A stretch of 64,000 bases of DNA from Pseudodesulfovibrio sp. 5S69 (GTDB lineage: Bacteria > Desulfobacterota > Desulfovibrionia > Desulfovibrionales > Desulfovibrionaceae): NCBI RefSeq assembly GCF_037094465.1, contig NZ_CP146609.1, forward strand, positions 1,861,501-1,925,500, given 5' to 3'. Made by a program: the position numbers and the translations under genes. Of the stretch, positions 10,331-18,569 are shown piece by piece (the stretch's first letter is position 1; each line of letters starts with the position of its first letter). The notes under the pieces were generated by a model that worked only from the letters and a program-made list of their open reading frames with translations, searched no databases and was not told the origin of the DNA.

Positions 10331-10860
10331 GTACGCCCAGGACGCCCGATCCGGGGCTGCTGGTCATCTCCGTGCTGAGCGCGGACTGGGACGGGTTTTG
10401 GCCCGTGGTCGGCGCGGAGCTGGAGCAGCGGTTCGGCCCGTTCGACTCGTCCGAGGAGTTCGCCTTCGATGAGACCGACTACTACAATGACGAACTGGGC
10501 GCGCCCATCACCCGCAGGCTCATCGCCTTCGACGAATTGCGCCCCCTGGATGAACTGGCGGACATCAAGCTGTGGACCAACGCGGTGGAGCAGCGGTTCG
10601 CTGCGGACGGACGCAGACGGTTCAACCTGGATCCCGGTTTCCTGACCCTGCAACGCCTGGTCCTGGCCACGGGCAAGAACTTTTCCCACCGCATCTATCT
10701 GCGCGACGGCATCTGGGCCGACCTGACCCTGATCTGGCAGCGCGGGCACTGGGTGGATTTTCCCTGGACGTTCCCCGATTACGCGGGGGAGGCCATGAAA
10801 ACGCGGCTGACAAAGCTGCGCCTGTCGTATAAAAACAAGCGGAGCAAGCCGCAAACGTGA
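10327..10860 (+). CDS. DUF4416 family protein
   Basis: The 177-residue product starts at GTG 10327, inside the mtaB stop (GTGA overlap). The sequence matches my memory of DUF4416: FGPFDSSEEFAFDETDYY and the distinctive LDPGFLTLQRLVLATGKNF, then IYLRDGIWADLTL and FPWTFPDY. The family occurs mainly in anaerobic and delta-type bacteria and has no established function. Conserved acidic and aromatic residues suggest an enzyme or ligand-binding protein. Coupling to mtaB and the proximity of yicC hint at RNA metabolism, but that is inference only. Confidence 0.85.
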   Translation: MSTPRTPDPGLLVISVLSADWDGFWPVVGAELEQRFGPFDSSEEFAFDETDYYNDELGAPITRRLIAFDELRPLDELADIKLWTNAVEQRFAADGRRRFNLDPGFLTLQRLVLATGKNFSHRIYLRDGIWADLTLIWQRGHWVDFPWTFPDYAGEAMKTRLTKLRLSYKNKRSKPQT

Positions 10861-10902
10861 TTTTTTCCACAACACGCGGCTTCCAACCAGAAGGAAAAAC
10901 AT

Positions 10903-11784
10903 ATGCCTGTAAGCATGACCGGCTTCGGCCGGTGCGAGACCAATGAACACGCCTGGACCCACGTCTGGGAGATTAAAAGCGTCAACGGCCGGTTTCTGGA
11001 CGTCAAATGGCGCATGCCCGGTTCCCTGCGTTCGCTGGAAAACGGCTGGGAGCGAATCGTCCGTACCTACGCCTCGCGCGGCCGGGTGGACGTCTCCCTG
11101 AACCTCGAAGTCCTGGACGCCGGGGTGCTCGGGGTGTCCTTCAACGAGACCATGGCCCAGGCCATGTTCAGTGAAATGGAGAAGCTGGCCGAGAGCCGGG
11201 GCGAGATCTTCAATCCGGACTACAACCGGGTGCTGGCCATGCCGTCCCTGTGGCGCGACAGCGGTTCCGAGCCCGATCCGGGGCTGGCCGAGAGCCTGAA
11301 CAGGGGGCTGGAAGCGGCGTTGGCCGATTGGGTGGACGCCCGGTCCAGGGAGGGCGAGGCCCTGGTGGCCGACCTGACGGCCCGGCTCGCCACCCTGCGC
11401 GAACTGGCCGACAAGGTCCGCGAGCGCGTGCCGGACATCCTCGAAGCCAAGAAGGCGTCGCTCCGGCAGCGCATCACCGACATGCTGGAATCGGCCAACG
11501 CCGAGTTCTCCGAGGACCGCATGCTCCAGGAGGTGGCCTACCTCACGGACAAACTCGACGTGTCCGAGGAGCTGACCCGGCTCGACGCCCACCTGGAGCG
11601 GCTGGCCGAGGTCCTGGCCGACAAGGACGAAGTGGGCAAGAAGCTCGACTTTCTGGTGCAGGAGACCTTCCGCGAGATCAACACCTGCGGCAACAAGGCG
11701 CAGGATACCGAGGTCAGCCGGTTGGTGGTGGATTTCAAGGCGGAGCTGGAACGCTGCCGCGAACAGGTGCAAAACATCGAGTAG
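10903..11784 (+). CDS. yicC: YicC/YloC family endoribonuclease
   Basis: This 293-residue protein has the family's signature start SMTGFGRCE, the EIKSVNGRFLDVKWRMP block and the C-terminal DEVGKKLDFLVQETFREINT, followed by NKAQDTEVSRLVVDFK. YicC proteins are described as endoribonucleases acting on small RNAs and mRNA in E. coli and B. subtilis. AAGGAAAAACAT precedes ATG 10903. It sits directly upstream of a RemA-like gene and gmk, a conserved yicC-remA-gmk order found in many bacteria. Confidence 0.93.
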   Translation: MPVSMTGFGRCETNEHAWTHVWEIKSVNGRFLDVKWRMPGSLRSLENGWERIVRTYASRGRVDVSLNLEVLDAGVLGVSFNETMAQAMFSEMEKLAESRGEIFNPDYNRVLAMPSLWRDSGSEPDPGLAESLNRGLEAALADWVDARSREGEALVADLTARLATLRELADKVRERVPDILEAKKASLRQRITDMLESANAEFSEDRMLQEVAYLTDKLDVSEELTRLDAHLERLAEVLADKDEVGKKLDFLVQETFREINTCGNKAQDTEVSRLVVDFKAELERCREQVQNIE

Positions 11785-11790
11785 GTGGGC

Positions 11791-12045
11791 ATGCAGAAAC
11801 AGGGATTACTCAACGTCGGTTTCGGCAACTTCGTGGTGCTGGACCGGGTTATCTCCATCGTCAATCCGTCCAGTGCGCCCATGCGGCGCCTGCGCGAGGA
11901 CGCCCGCGCCGAGGGGCGGCTCATCGACGCCACCCAGGGCCGCAAGACCAGGGCGATCATCGTCACCGACTCCAACCACGTTGTCCTGTCCGCCATCCAG
12001 GCCGAGACCATCGGGCAGCGGTTCAGCGCGGACGAGGGGGAATAG
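11791..12045 (+). CDS. remA: RemA-like DUF370 protein
   Basis: This 84-residue protein (start ATG 11791, with an in-frame GTG six bases earlier at 11785) has the family core [19 protein letters not shown], then APMRRLRE and [17 protein letters not shown]. In Bacillus the homologue RemA is a DNA-binding activator of matrix genes that forms ring-shaped oligomers with an HTH-like element. Outside Firmicutes its role is unknown. The gene starts 6 bases after yicC and ends exactly where gmk begins, so the three are probably cotranscribed. Confidence 0.88.
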   Translation: MQKQGLLNVGFGNFVVLDRVISIVNPSSAPMRRLREDARAEGRLIDATQGRKTRAIIVTDSNHVVLSAIQAETIGQRFSADEGE

Positions 12046-12687
12046 GTGGTTCAGGACGATCACAAATTCAGGCTGGGCGAGGTCCTGGTGGTCTGCGCGC
12101 CCAGCGGCACGGGCAAGAGCACGCTCATCGCCATGCTGCGCGAGCAATATCCGGACTTCGGGTTCTCCATCTCCTACACCACCCGCGCGCCGCGCGGGGT
12201 CGAGCAGGACGGCCGGGAATACCACTTCGTGTCCCGCGAGACCTTCGTGGCCATGCGCAGCAAGGGCGCGTTCTGCGAGTGGGCCGAGGTCCACGGCAAT
12301 TTCTACGGTACGGCCACCAAGCCGGTGGAGGAGATGCTCCACCGCGGCCAGGACGTGCTCTTCGACATCGACGTGCAGGGCGCCAAGCAGCTCAAAAAGA
12401 CCTTCTACAAGGGGACCTTCGTCTTCCTGCTGCCCCCGTCCCGCGAGGAGCTGGTGCGCAGGCTGCGGGGCCGCGGCACCGACTCGGAGGAGTCCATCGT
12501 GAAGCGGCTGGCCAACGCCTCGGGCGAACTGGCCCAGGCCGAGTGGTTCGACTACTGGGTGGTCAACGACGACCTGGACGCGGCGTACAAGGAGCTTGAG
12601 GCCGTGTACCTGGCCGGAAAGTGCAAGCCGTCGCTTCGGCCCGGCATCCTCGACAACATCATGCAGACCTGGAAAGACAATGGCTGA
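12046..12687 (+). CDS. gmk: Guanylate kinase
   Basis: This 213-residue enzyme phosphorylates GMP to GDP. The P-loop is APSGTGKST (about residues 18-26). The GMP-binding part has [20 protein letters not shown] and the EVHGNFYGT block, and DIDVQGAKQ follows. The start is GTG 12046, directly after the preceding TAG, with GAGGGGGA upstream inside the preceding gene. It overlaps pyrF by 8 bases. Confidence 0.97.
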   Translation: MVQDDHKFRLGEVLVVCAPSGTGKSTLIAMLREQYPDFGFSISYTTRAPRGVEQDGREYHFVSRETFVAMRSKGAFCEWAEVHGNFYGTATKPVEEMLHRGQDVLFDIDVQGAKQLKKTFYKGTFVFLLPPSREELVRRLRGRGTDSEESIVKRLANASGELAQAEWFDYWVVNDDLDAAYKELEAVYLAGKCKPSLRPGILDNIMQTWKDNG

Positions 12688-13384
12688 TCTCGTCGTCGCA
12701 CTGGACTTCGGGGACGCGGCGTCGGCCCTGGCCATGGCCCGGACCCTCAAGGGCACGGCCCCGTGGATGAAGGTCGGCCTGGAGCTGTTCACGGCCGAGG
12801 GCCCCAAGGTGGTCACCGGGCTCAAGGAGCTGGGATTCAAGGTCTTCCTGGACCTGAAATTCTTCGACATCCCGAACACGGTCCAGGGCGCGGTGCGCTC
12901 GGCGGTTCGGCTGGGCGCGGACATGGTCAACATCCACGCCCTGGGCGGGGAGCGCATGGCGCGCGCGGCCATGGAGGGGTGCGCCGAAGGCGCGCTCCCC
13001 GGACAGCCGGCGCCCCTGGTTCTGGCCGTGACCATGCTGACCAGCATGGCTGCCGGGGACCTGCCCGTGGCGGACGCACCCGGTCCCTCGGAGATGGCCC
13101 TTGACCTGGCTGTGAAAGCCAAGCAATATGGCTTAAATGGAGTGGTCTGTTCGGGCTTGGAGGTGGAGCGGATCAAGGCCTCCTGCGGGAGCGGCTTCGC
13201 GTGTCTCACCCCCGGCATCCGTCCGGCCTCGGCCGAGGCCGGGGACCAGCGGCGGGTGGTCACTCCGGCGGAGGCGGTGCGCAGTGGGGCGGATTTCCTG
13301 GTCGTGGGCAGGCCCGTGACCAGGGCCGAACGGCCGGAAGAAGCGGCCCGGGCGATCATCGGGGAGATGGACCGGGCCCAATAG
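12680..13384 (+). CDS. pyrF: Orotidine 5'-phosphate decarboxylase
   Basis: This 234-residue TIM-barrel enzyme makes UMP from OMP. The catalytic [11 protein letters not shown] motif (near residues 57-67) and the opening VVALDFGD are clear. The phosphate-binding [18 protein letters not shown] lies near the C-terminus. The gene begins inside the end of gmk (8-base overlap), so purine and pyrimidine nucleotide steps are translationally coupled. Confidence 0.97.
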   Translation: MADLVVALDFGDAASALAMARTLKGTAPWMKVGLELFTAEGPKVVTGLKELGFKVFLDLKFFDIPNTVQGAVRSAVRLGADMVNIHALGGERMARAAMEGCAEGALPGQPAPLVLAVTMLTSMAAGDLPVADAPGPSEMALDLAVKAKQYGLNGVVCSGLEVERIKASCGSGFACLTPGIRPASAEAGDQRRVVTPAEAVRSGADFLVVGRPVTRAERPEEAARAIIGEMDRAQ

Positions 13385-13393
13385 GAGCATTGG

Positions 13394-14287
13394 ATGGCCG
13401 AGCAGGGGCAGGGTGTCGAAAACCGGCACGAGATAGTGCGCGACGGGGCGGAGAAGATCAAGGGCATCTTCTCCACGCAGACCGTCGCCAAGGTCGGGAC
13501 AGGGACCACGCAGCGCAAGACGATCCAGAAGACGTACTGGGACGCCGAGGAGCTCGCCACCGGCGAAATTTCCGTCCAGCCCCTGAACCGCAACTACGTT
13601 CCGTCCGGCCCCAAACGCAATATTCCGCGCGACGATTTCCTGACCAAGTTCAACCCCGAACCGGAGTTTTACGTGTCCACGGTCTATCCGGCCATAAAGG
13701 AGCTGGACGGGGCCATCGTGCGCGGCGAGCAGCACCGCGAGCGGGGCGCGGCCTATTCCGCCGAGTTCGAATACAAGCAGGCCATGGCCATCGACGAGGA
13801 GAACGTCCGGGCCAACTTCGGCCTGGGGCTGACCTACCTCGACCGGGGCGACCAGGCCAAGGCCAACGACATTTTCGAGCGTCTGGTCGGGCTCGAAGCC
13901 GCCTTCGACGCCGAACACAAGCACCTGTTCAACGATTTCGGCATCAACATGCGCAAGAACAGGATGTACGACCAGGCGCTGCAGTATTATCTCCGGGCCG
14001 AGCAACTGGTCCAGAACGACGAACACCTCTTCCACAACATCGCCCGCTGCTATTTCGAGAAGGGCAACATCGAGGGGTGCAAGAAGTATCTGCTCAAGAG
14101 CCTGGAACTGAACCCGAACCTTGAGGCGAGTTTGAAGTTTTGGTCCTTCCTCAAGGACAAGGGATACGTGGGCAAGGACGAGGGGCCGGACGTGTCGGCG
14201 GTCAAGTCGGACCGGCGGCCCAAGGACGATGCGGATGCGGCGGACGGGGAAAAACCGGCCCCGTCAAAGCCCATCAAGCTGGATTAA
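13394..14287 (+). CDS. TPR-repeat protein
   Basis: This 297-residue soluble protein has TAGGAG before ATG 13394. Residues 1-100 are polar with no recognised domain. Residues about 105-260 hold tandem TPR units (GAAYSAEFEYKQAMAIDEEN, NFGLGLTYLDRGDQAKAN, MYDQALQYYLRAEQL and HNIARCYFEKGNIEGCKKYL). The tail is Lys/Asp/Pro-rich and likely disordered. There is no signal peptide, so a cytoplasmic scaffold is likely. It lies 9 bases after pyrF and 41 before the HDOD gene. A functional link with the HDOD protein is plausible but unproven. Confidence 0.8.
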   Translation: MAEQGQGVENRHEIVRDGAEKIKGIFSTQTVAKVGTGTTQRKTIQKTYWDAEELATGEISVQPLNRNYVPSGPKRNIPRDDFLTKFNPEPEFYVSTVYPAIKELDGAIVRGEQHRERGAAYSAEFEYKQAMAIDEENVRANFGLGLTYLDRGDQAKANDIFERLVGLEAAFDAEHKHLFNDFGINMRKNRMYDQALQYYLRAEQLVQNDEHLFHNIARCYFEKGNIEGCKKYLLKSLELNPNLEASLKFWSFLKDKGYVGKDEGPDVSAVKSDRRPKDDADAADGEKPAPSKPIKLD

Positions 14288-14328
14288 GGGTCCGGTGAGC
14301 CGCCCGGCGGCTCGGGGCAGGAGTGTTC

Positions 14329-15189
14329 ATGAATCAGGAAAAGATCCAGGGCTTTCTTCAGGAACTGCCACTCATGCGCGAGGACCTGCCGTTTTCGCCC
14401 GAGGTCCTGAAACAGCTGTTCGTCCAGACCGGCGACGGGTCGCTGGCCTCCATGGAGGACGTAGGCGGGACCCTGAGCAAGGACCAGGGGCTGACCGCCC
14501 GCATCCTGAAGCTGGCCAATTCCGCCTATTACGGCCTGCAGGCCGAAGTGCAGAGCGTGCCCCGCGCCGCTGCCGTGCTGGGCATGGCCGAGATCCGCAA
14601 CATCGTTCTGGCGCTCGGCGTGACCGGCCTGACCCGACGCTACCCCATGCCCGAGGATTTCGACCTGGGCCGCTACTGGGCGCACCAGTTCATGGTCGCC
14701 ATGGTCGCCAGGGAGCTGTCCCACATGATCGACGTGGGCAAGCCGGAAAATCTGTTCACCTCCGGGCTGCTCCACGACTTCGGCAAGCTGGTCACCGCCC
14801 TGAAGCGGCCGGACGACTGGGCGGCCATCCGCGAGATGGCCGAGAGCGACGAGATGATCGACAGCGAGGCCGAGGAAGAGTACTGGGGGTTGGACCACGC
14901 GGTCATCGGCGCGCTGGTGCTGCGCTCCTGGGACTTGCCCGCCGCGCTGGTGGAACCGGTCAACTGGCACCATTCGCCGGACCTGTCGCCGGAATTTTCC
15001 AGCGAGTCCAACGTCATCAGCCTGGCCGACAGTGTGGTCCACGCCGTGGACGACCCGGACGGGCGGTACGGCGAACGGGTGGACGAGCTCTGCCAGGCCG
15101 TGGACGTGGACGTGGACGACCTGCAGGAAGTCGCCGAGGAGCTGGTCGACTCGGACGACGTCGAACAATTCGTGAACATACTCTCCTGA
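14329..15189 (+). CDS. HDOD domain protein
   Basis: This 286-residue protein has the HDOD core: LSKDQGLTARILKLANSAYYG (about residues 50-70), PRAAAVLGMAEIRNIVLALG (about 80-100) and SGLLHDFGKLV (about 145-155). HDOD proteins are HD-like regulators found in signalling pathways of motile and biofilm-forming bacteria. Several metal-type His/Asp positions (LLHDFGK, GLDHAVIGALVL, VNWHH) are retained, so residual phosphohydrolase activity cannot be excluded. The C-terminus is highly acidic (DVDVDDLQEVAEELVDSDDV). GCAGGAG precedes ATG 14329; an in-frame GTG at 14323 is less likely. Confidence 0.88.
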   Translation: MNQEKIQGFLQELPLMREDLPFSPEVLKQLFVQTGDGSLASMEDVGGTLSKDQGLTARILKLANSAYYGLQAEVQSVPRAAAVLGMAEIRNIVLALGVTGLTRRYPMPEDFDLGRYWAHQFMVAMVARELSHMIDVGKPENLFTSGLLHDFGKLVTALKRPDDWAAIREMAESDEMIDSEAEEEYWGLDHAVIGALVLRSWDLPAALVEPVNWHHSPDLSPEFSSESNVISLADSVVHAVDDPDGRYGERVDELCQAVDVDVDDLQEVAEELVDSDDVEQFVNILS

Positions 15190-15207
15190 CCACACGGGAC
15201 AATCGCC

Positions 15208-16923
15208 TTGCCTTGCATCTGGAAACCCCGCAACGAGGGGGCCGCGCCGTCGTCGGCGGCGGCCATGGCCGAGGAACTGAACGTATCGCCGCTCATCGTG
15301 GAAATCCTCTGGAACCGGGGCCTGACCGACGTGGGCGAGATGGACCGCTTCCTCAGTCCGCTGCTGCGGCACATGGCCAACCCGGCCGAGGTCCCCGGCC
15401 TGACCGGGGCCGCCGAGACCGTCGCCCGGGGGCTGGCCGAGGGCCGCACCCTGGCCGTCTGGGGCGACTACGACGTGGACGGCATCACGGCCACGGCGGT
15501 CATCAAGGAATTCTTCGCCCTGCGCGGCAGGGAGGTCATGCATCACCTGCCCAACCGCATGGAGGAGGGGTACGGGATGAACGTCGAGGGCGTGGAGCGG
15601 CTCCACGAGCGGGGTGCGACCATGCTCCTGACCGTGGACTGCGGCATCTCCGACCTCGCGCCGGTGGCCCGCGCCCGCGAGCTGGGCATGACCGTGGTGG
15701 TCACGGACCATCACCTGCCCGGCGAGACCCTGCCCGAGGCCCACGCCGTGTGCGACCCGCGCCTGTCCGACGGCGGCTCCTGCGACGACCTAGCCGGGGT
15801 GGGCGTGGCCTTCATGCTCGTGGTGGCCCTGAACGGGCTTTTGCCCGGCGACAAGGTGGACGTGCGCCCGCTGCTCGACCTGGTGGCGCTGGGAACCATC
15901 GCGGACATCGTCCGGCTGACCGGCCAGAACCGCATCCTGGTCAAGAACGGCCTGCTGGTCATCAAAGAAGCCAAGCGGCCCGGCATGGCCGCGCTTAAGG
16001 TGGTCAGCGACTACGCCCGCCAAGCCGAACTCGGGGCCGGACAGATCGGCTTTCACCTGGCCCCCCGGATCAACGCCGCCGGGCGCATGGGTGACCCGGA
16101 AAAGGCCCTGAACCTGTTGCTCGCCAAGGATTTCGACTCGGCCATGCCCATCGCCGAAGAGCTCAACGCCATCAACATGGAGCGCCGCCGCCAGGAGCAG
16201 GAGATCGCGGACCAGGCCCTGGCCCAGGCCGAGACCATGCGCCATATGGCCGGGCTGGTCCTGTACGCCGAGCATTGGCATCCGGGCATCATCGGCATCG
16301 TGGCCTCGCGCGTGGCCGAGAAATACTACCGGCCCACGCTGCTGCTCTGCTCGCCCGAGTCCGCGGACGGCCTGCTCAAGGGATCGGGGCGGAGCATCCC
16401 GGAGTTCAACCTGCACGACGGCCTGGCCGAGGTGGCCGACGTGCTCGAAGGCTTCGGGGGCCACGCCCAGGCCGCCGGGCTCTCGCTCAAGGCCGAGAAC
16501 CTCGAAGCCCTGCGCGAGCGGTTCAACGATCACGTGGTCGCGACCCTCGGGGCCAAGCCGCTCACGCCCACCCTCAAGCTCGACCATGAGCTGGCCTTCT
16601 CCAACATCAACAACACCCTGCTCAAGGAACTGGAACTGCTCCAGCCCTTCGGCATGGGCAACCCCGAGCCCGTCTTCGCCACCAAGCCCGTGCGCGTTGC
16701 CGAGCATGCCCTGTTCGGCCGCGAGGGCGAACACGTCAAGCTCGTCCTCGAAGACCAGGAGACCGGCGCCAAACTCCCCGGCAAGGCCTGGCGCATGGGC
16801 GACTCCCTGACCCGCGCCGTGCACAACCGGGTCATGCGCTTCGCCTTCACCCCCAAGATCGACAGGTTCAGGGGGATTCCGAGCATCGATCTGCGTATCC
16901 GGGACTGGATCTTCTGGGTTTAA
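15208..16923 (+). CDS. recJ: Single-stranded-DNA-specific exonuclease RecJ
   Basis: This 571-residue 5'-3' ssDNA exonuclease acts in RecF recombination and repair. The DHH-superfamily motifs are present: GDYDVDG (residues 86-92), TVDCGISD (near 143) and TDHHLPG (166-172). The DHHA1 part carries GFGGHAQAAG, followed by the OB-fold with LLQPFGMGNPEP. The start is TTG 15208, since no in-frame ATG gives a complete N-terminus and MPCIWKPR is a plausible opening. Length is typical for the family. Confidence 0.96.
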   Translation: MPCIWKPRNEGAAPSSAAAMAEELNVSPLIVEILWNRGLTDVGEMDRFLSPLLRHMANPAEVPGLTGAAETVARGLAEGRTLAVWGDYDVDGITATAVIKEFFALRGREVMHHLPNRMEEGYGMNVEGVERLHERGATMLLTVDCGISDLAPVARARELGMTVVVTDHHLPGETLPEAHAVCDPRLSDGGSCDDLAGVGVAFMLVVALNGLLPGDKVDVRPLLDLVALGTIADIVRLTGQNRILVKNGLLVIKEAKRPGMAALKVVSDYARQAELGAGQIGFHLAPRINAAGRMGDPEKALNLLLAKDFDSAMPIAEELNAINMERRRQEQEIADQALAQAETMRHMAGLVLYAEHWHPGIIGIVASRVAEKYYRPTLLLCSPESADGLLKGSGRSIPEFNLHDGLAEVADVLEGFGGHAQAAGLSLKAENLEALRERFNDHVVATLGAKPLTPTLKLDHELAFSNINNTLLKELELLQPFGMGNPEPVFATKPVRVAEHALFGREGEHVKLVLEDQETGAKLPGKAWRMGDSLTRAVHNRVMRFAFTPKIDRFRGIPSIDLRIRDWIFWV

Positions 16924-17036
16924 AATCAGGACTGGATGGCTGCTGTGCGGCGTTGTCGGGTGACTTCGCCTCTGGCGGGCAGGGGGTCGCACCCCTGCAC
17001 CCCATATTGCGCCTGCGGCGCGGGGTTTTCGTAAAG
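16924..17036. other. Tail-to-tail spacer between recJ and lipA with GC hairpin
   Basis: This gap holds no gene. GCAGGGG (16979-16985) and CCCCTGC (16992-16998) form a 7-bp stem with a 6-base loop, followed by further GC-rich text and a GGGTTTTC run near 17023-17030. It could be a weak recJ terminator. It differs from the dispersed repeat seen in the other tail-to-tail gaps. Confidence 0.4.
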
Positions 17037-17077
17037 AAAGAAAAGGCCTCCCCGGTGATATCATCGGGGAGGCCTTG
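17037..17077 (-). terminator. Terminator of the lipA operon
   Basis: AAGGCCTCCCCG pairs with CGGGGAGGCCTT around a GTGATATCAT loop (17043-17076). On the - strand the stem is followed by a T-rich CTTTTCTTTCTTT tract, so it ends lipA transcription. Confidence 0.85.
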
Positions 17078-17101
17078 CTGCTTTGTCTTGTTCTGCTTCG
17101 T

Positions 17102-17971
17102 CTAGACGAAGTCGGCGGCGTTGTAGCTCGACCGGACCAGCGGGGCGCTGAACATGTGGCGGATGCCGCGTTTTTTGCCTTCCTCGGCGTACATCTCGAA
17201 GACCTCGGGCTCCACGTACCGCTTGACCATGGGGTGCTGGCGGCTGGGCTGCATGTATTGGCCGATGGTCACGATGTCGCAGTCGATGGCCGCCAGGTCG
17301 TCCAGCACGGTCATGATCTGCTCGTCGGTCTCGCCCAGGCCGACCATGATCCCGGACTTGGTCGGGATGTCCGGGCGCATGCGCTTGGCGTTTTCCAGCA
17401 GGGTCAGGGACTGGCGGTAGTCCGCCTGGGGCCGGATGGCGGCGTACAGGACCGGCACGGTCTCCAGGTTGTGGTTGAGCACGTTGGGGCGCGCGTCGAG
17501 CACGGCCCCCAGCGCCGGTTCGTCACCCTGAAAGTCCGGGATCAGGACCTCCACGGTGCACTCGGGCATGGCCTCGCGCACGGCCCGGATGCAGGCCGCG
17601 AAATGGGCGGACCCGCCGTCGGGGAGGTCGTCGCGGGTGACCGAGGTGATGACCACGTGCTTGAGCTGGAGACGCCGGGCGGCCTCGGCCACGCGGGCGG
17701 GCTCGGTCGGGTCGAGCGGCTCCATGTCGCCGGAGGCGATATTGCAGAAGGCGCAGTTGCGCGTACAGATGGCTCCCATGATCAGGAAGGTGGCCACATT
17801 CTTGGAAAAGCACTCCCATTTGTTGGGGCACTTGGCGCTTTGACAGACCGTGTTCAGGTGCAGGTCGCCGATCAGCTCCGAGGTGTTGGTGAAGTTCTCG
17901 TTACTCGGCAGCTTGATTCGCAGCCACGGCGGAATCCGCAAAGGCTTTTGCAAAGGCTCGCTTGAAGACAT
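17102..17971 (-). CDS. lipA: Lipoyl synthase LipA
   Basis: This 289-residue radical-SAM enzyme inserts two sulfur atoms into octanoyl groups on carrier proteins. The auxiliary cluster ligands are Cys43, Cys48 and Cys54 (CQSAKCPNKWEC). The radical-SAM motif is Cys69, Cys73 and Cys76 (CTRNCAFC). The C-terminal RSSYNA supplies the auxiliary-cluster serine (Ser281). GGAGG lies before ATG 17971. The first 71 bases overlap the end of lipB in another frame, yet the family-conserved PPWLRIKLPS lies within that overlap, so it appears real. Confidence 0.97.
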   Translation of the reverse strand: MSSSEPLQKPLRIPPWLRIKLPSNENFTNTSELIGDLHLNTVCQSAKCPNKWECFSKNVATFLIMGAICTRNCAFCNIASGDMEPLDPTEPARVAEAARRLQLKHVVITSVTRDDLPDGGSAHFAACIRAVREAMPECTVEVLIPDFQGDEPALGAVLDARPNVLNHNLETVPVLYAAIRPQADYRQSLTLLENAKRMRPDIPTKSGIMVGLGETDEQIMTVLDDLAAIDCDIVTIGQYMQPSRQHPMVKRYVEPEVFEMYAEEGKKRGIRHMFSAPLVRSSYNAADFV

Positions 17972-18560
17972 GCTTGACGTCCTCCATGTCTATGTCCCGT
18001 CCGGCTTCGGCGGACAGGGAAGTGGGTACCGCACCCTGGATGCCGCACAGGGTGATGGCGTTGAAAAGGCTTGTGTCGCGGGCCACGTTCAGGGCCAGAC
18101 CGTGATAGGTGACCCAATGGCGCACGCCGATGCCCATGGAACATATTTTGCGGGTTTCGTCCACCCAGACGCCGGGATGCTTGGGCCGTCGGATGGTCCG
18201 CACCCCGTAATGCGCGCAGGTGTCCATGACCGCCTGCTCCATGTCGTGGAAGAATTTGCGCATGCCGCCGGGCCGTTTCTCCACCCGCCAGATGGGGTAG
18301 GCCACCAACTGGCCGGGGAAGTGGCAGGTGATGTTCCCGCCGCGCGTGGTCTGGACCAGGTCGATGCCCTGGTCCTGAAGCTCTTCGGGGTCCAGGTGCA
18401 GGTTTTCGGCCCCGCCCAGGCGGCCCAGGGTGATGACCTTGGGATGTTCCAGCAGGAACACGGTGTTTTCCTGTCCGCCGTTGGTCACGGCCTCCAGGGT
18501 TTCCAGTTGCAGGGCCTCGGCATCCTTGTAGCCGATCAGCCCGAGATCGATGATCTTCAT
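17901..18560 (-). CDS. lipB: Octanoyltransferase LipB
   Basis: This 219-residue enzyme transfers octanoyl from ACP to lipoyl domains and works immediately before LipA. RGGNITCHFPGQLVAYPI (residues 73-90) is the substrate pocket. The catalytic dyad is Lys138 (TRKICSMGIG) and Cys172 (TLCGI). It starts 9 bases after the Rsm22-like gene and overlaps lipA by 71 bases. The last residues beyond about 205 are variable and provide the overlap. Confidence 0.96.
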   Translation of the reverse strand: MKIIDLGLIGYKDAEALQLETLEAVTNGGQENTVFLLEHPKVITLGRLGGAENLHLDPEELQDQGIDLVQTTRGGNITCHFPGQLVAYPIWRVEKRPGGMRKFFHDMEQAVMDTCAHYGVRTIRRPKHPGVWVDETRKICSMGIGVRHWVTYHGLALNVARDTSLFNAITLCGIQGAVPTSLSAEAGRDIDMEDVKHVFKRAFAKAFADSAVAANQAAE

Positions 18561-18569
18561 TTTTCGCTC

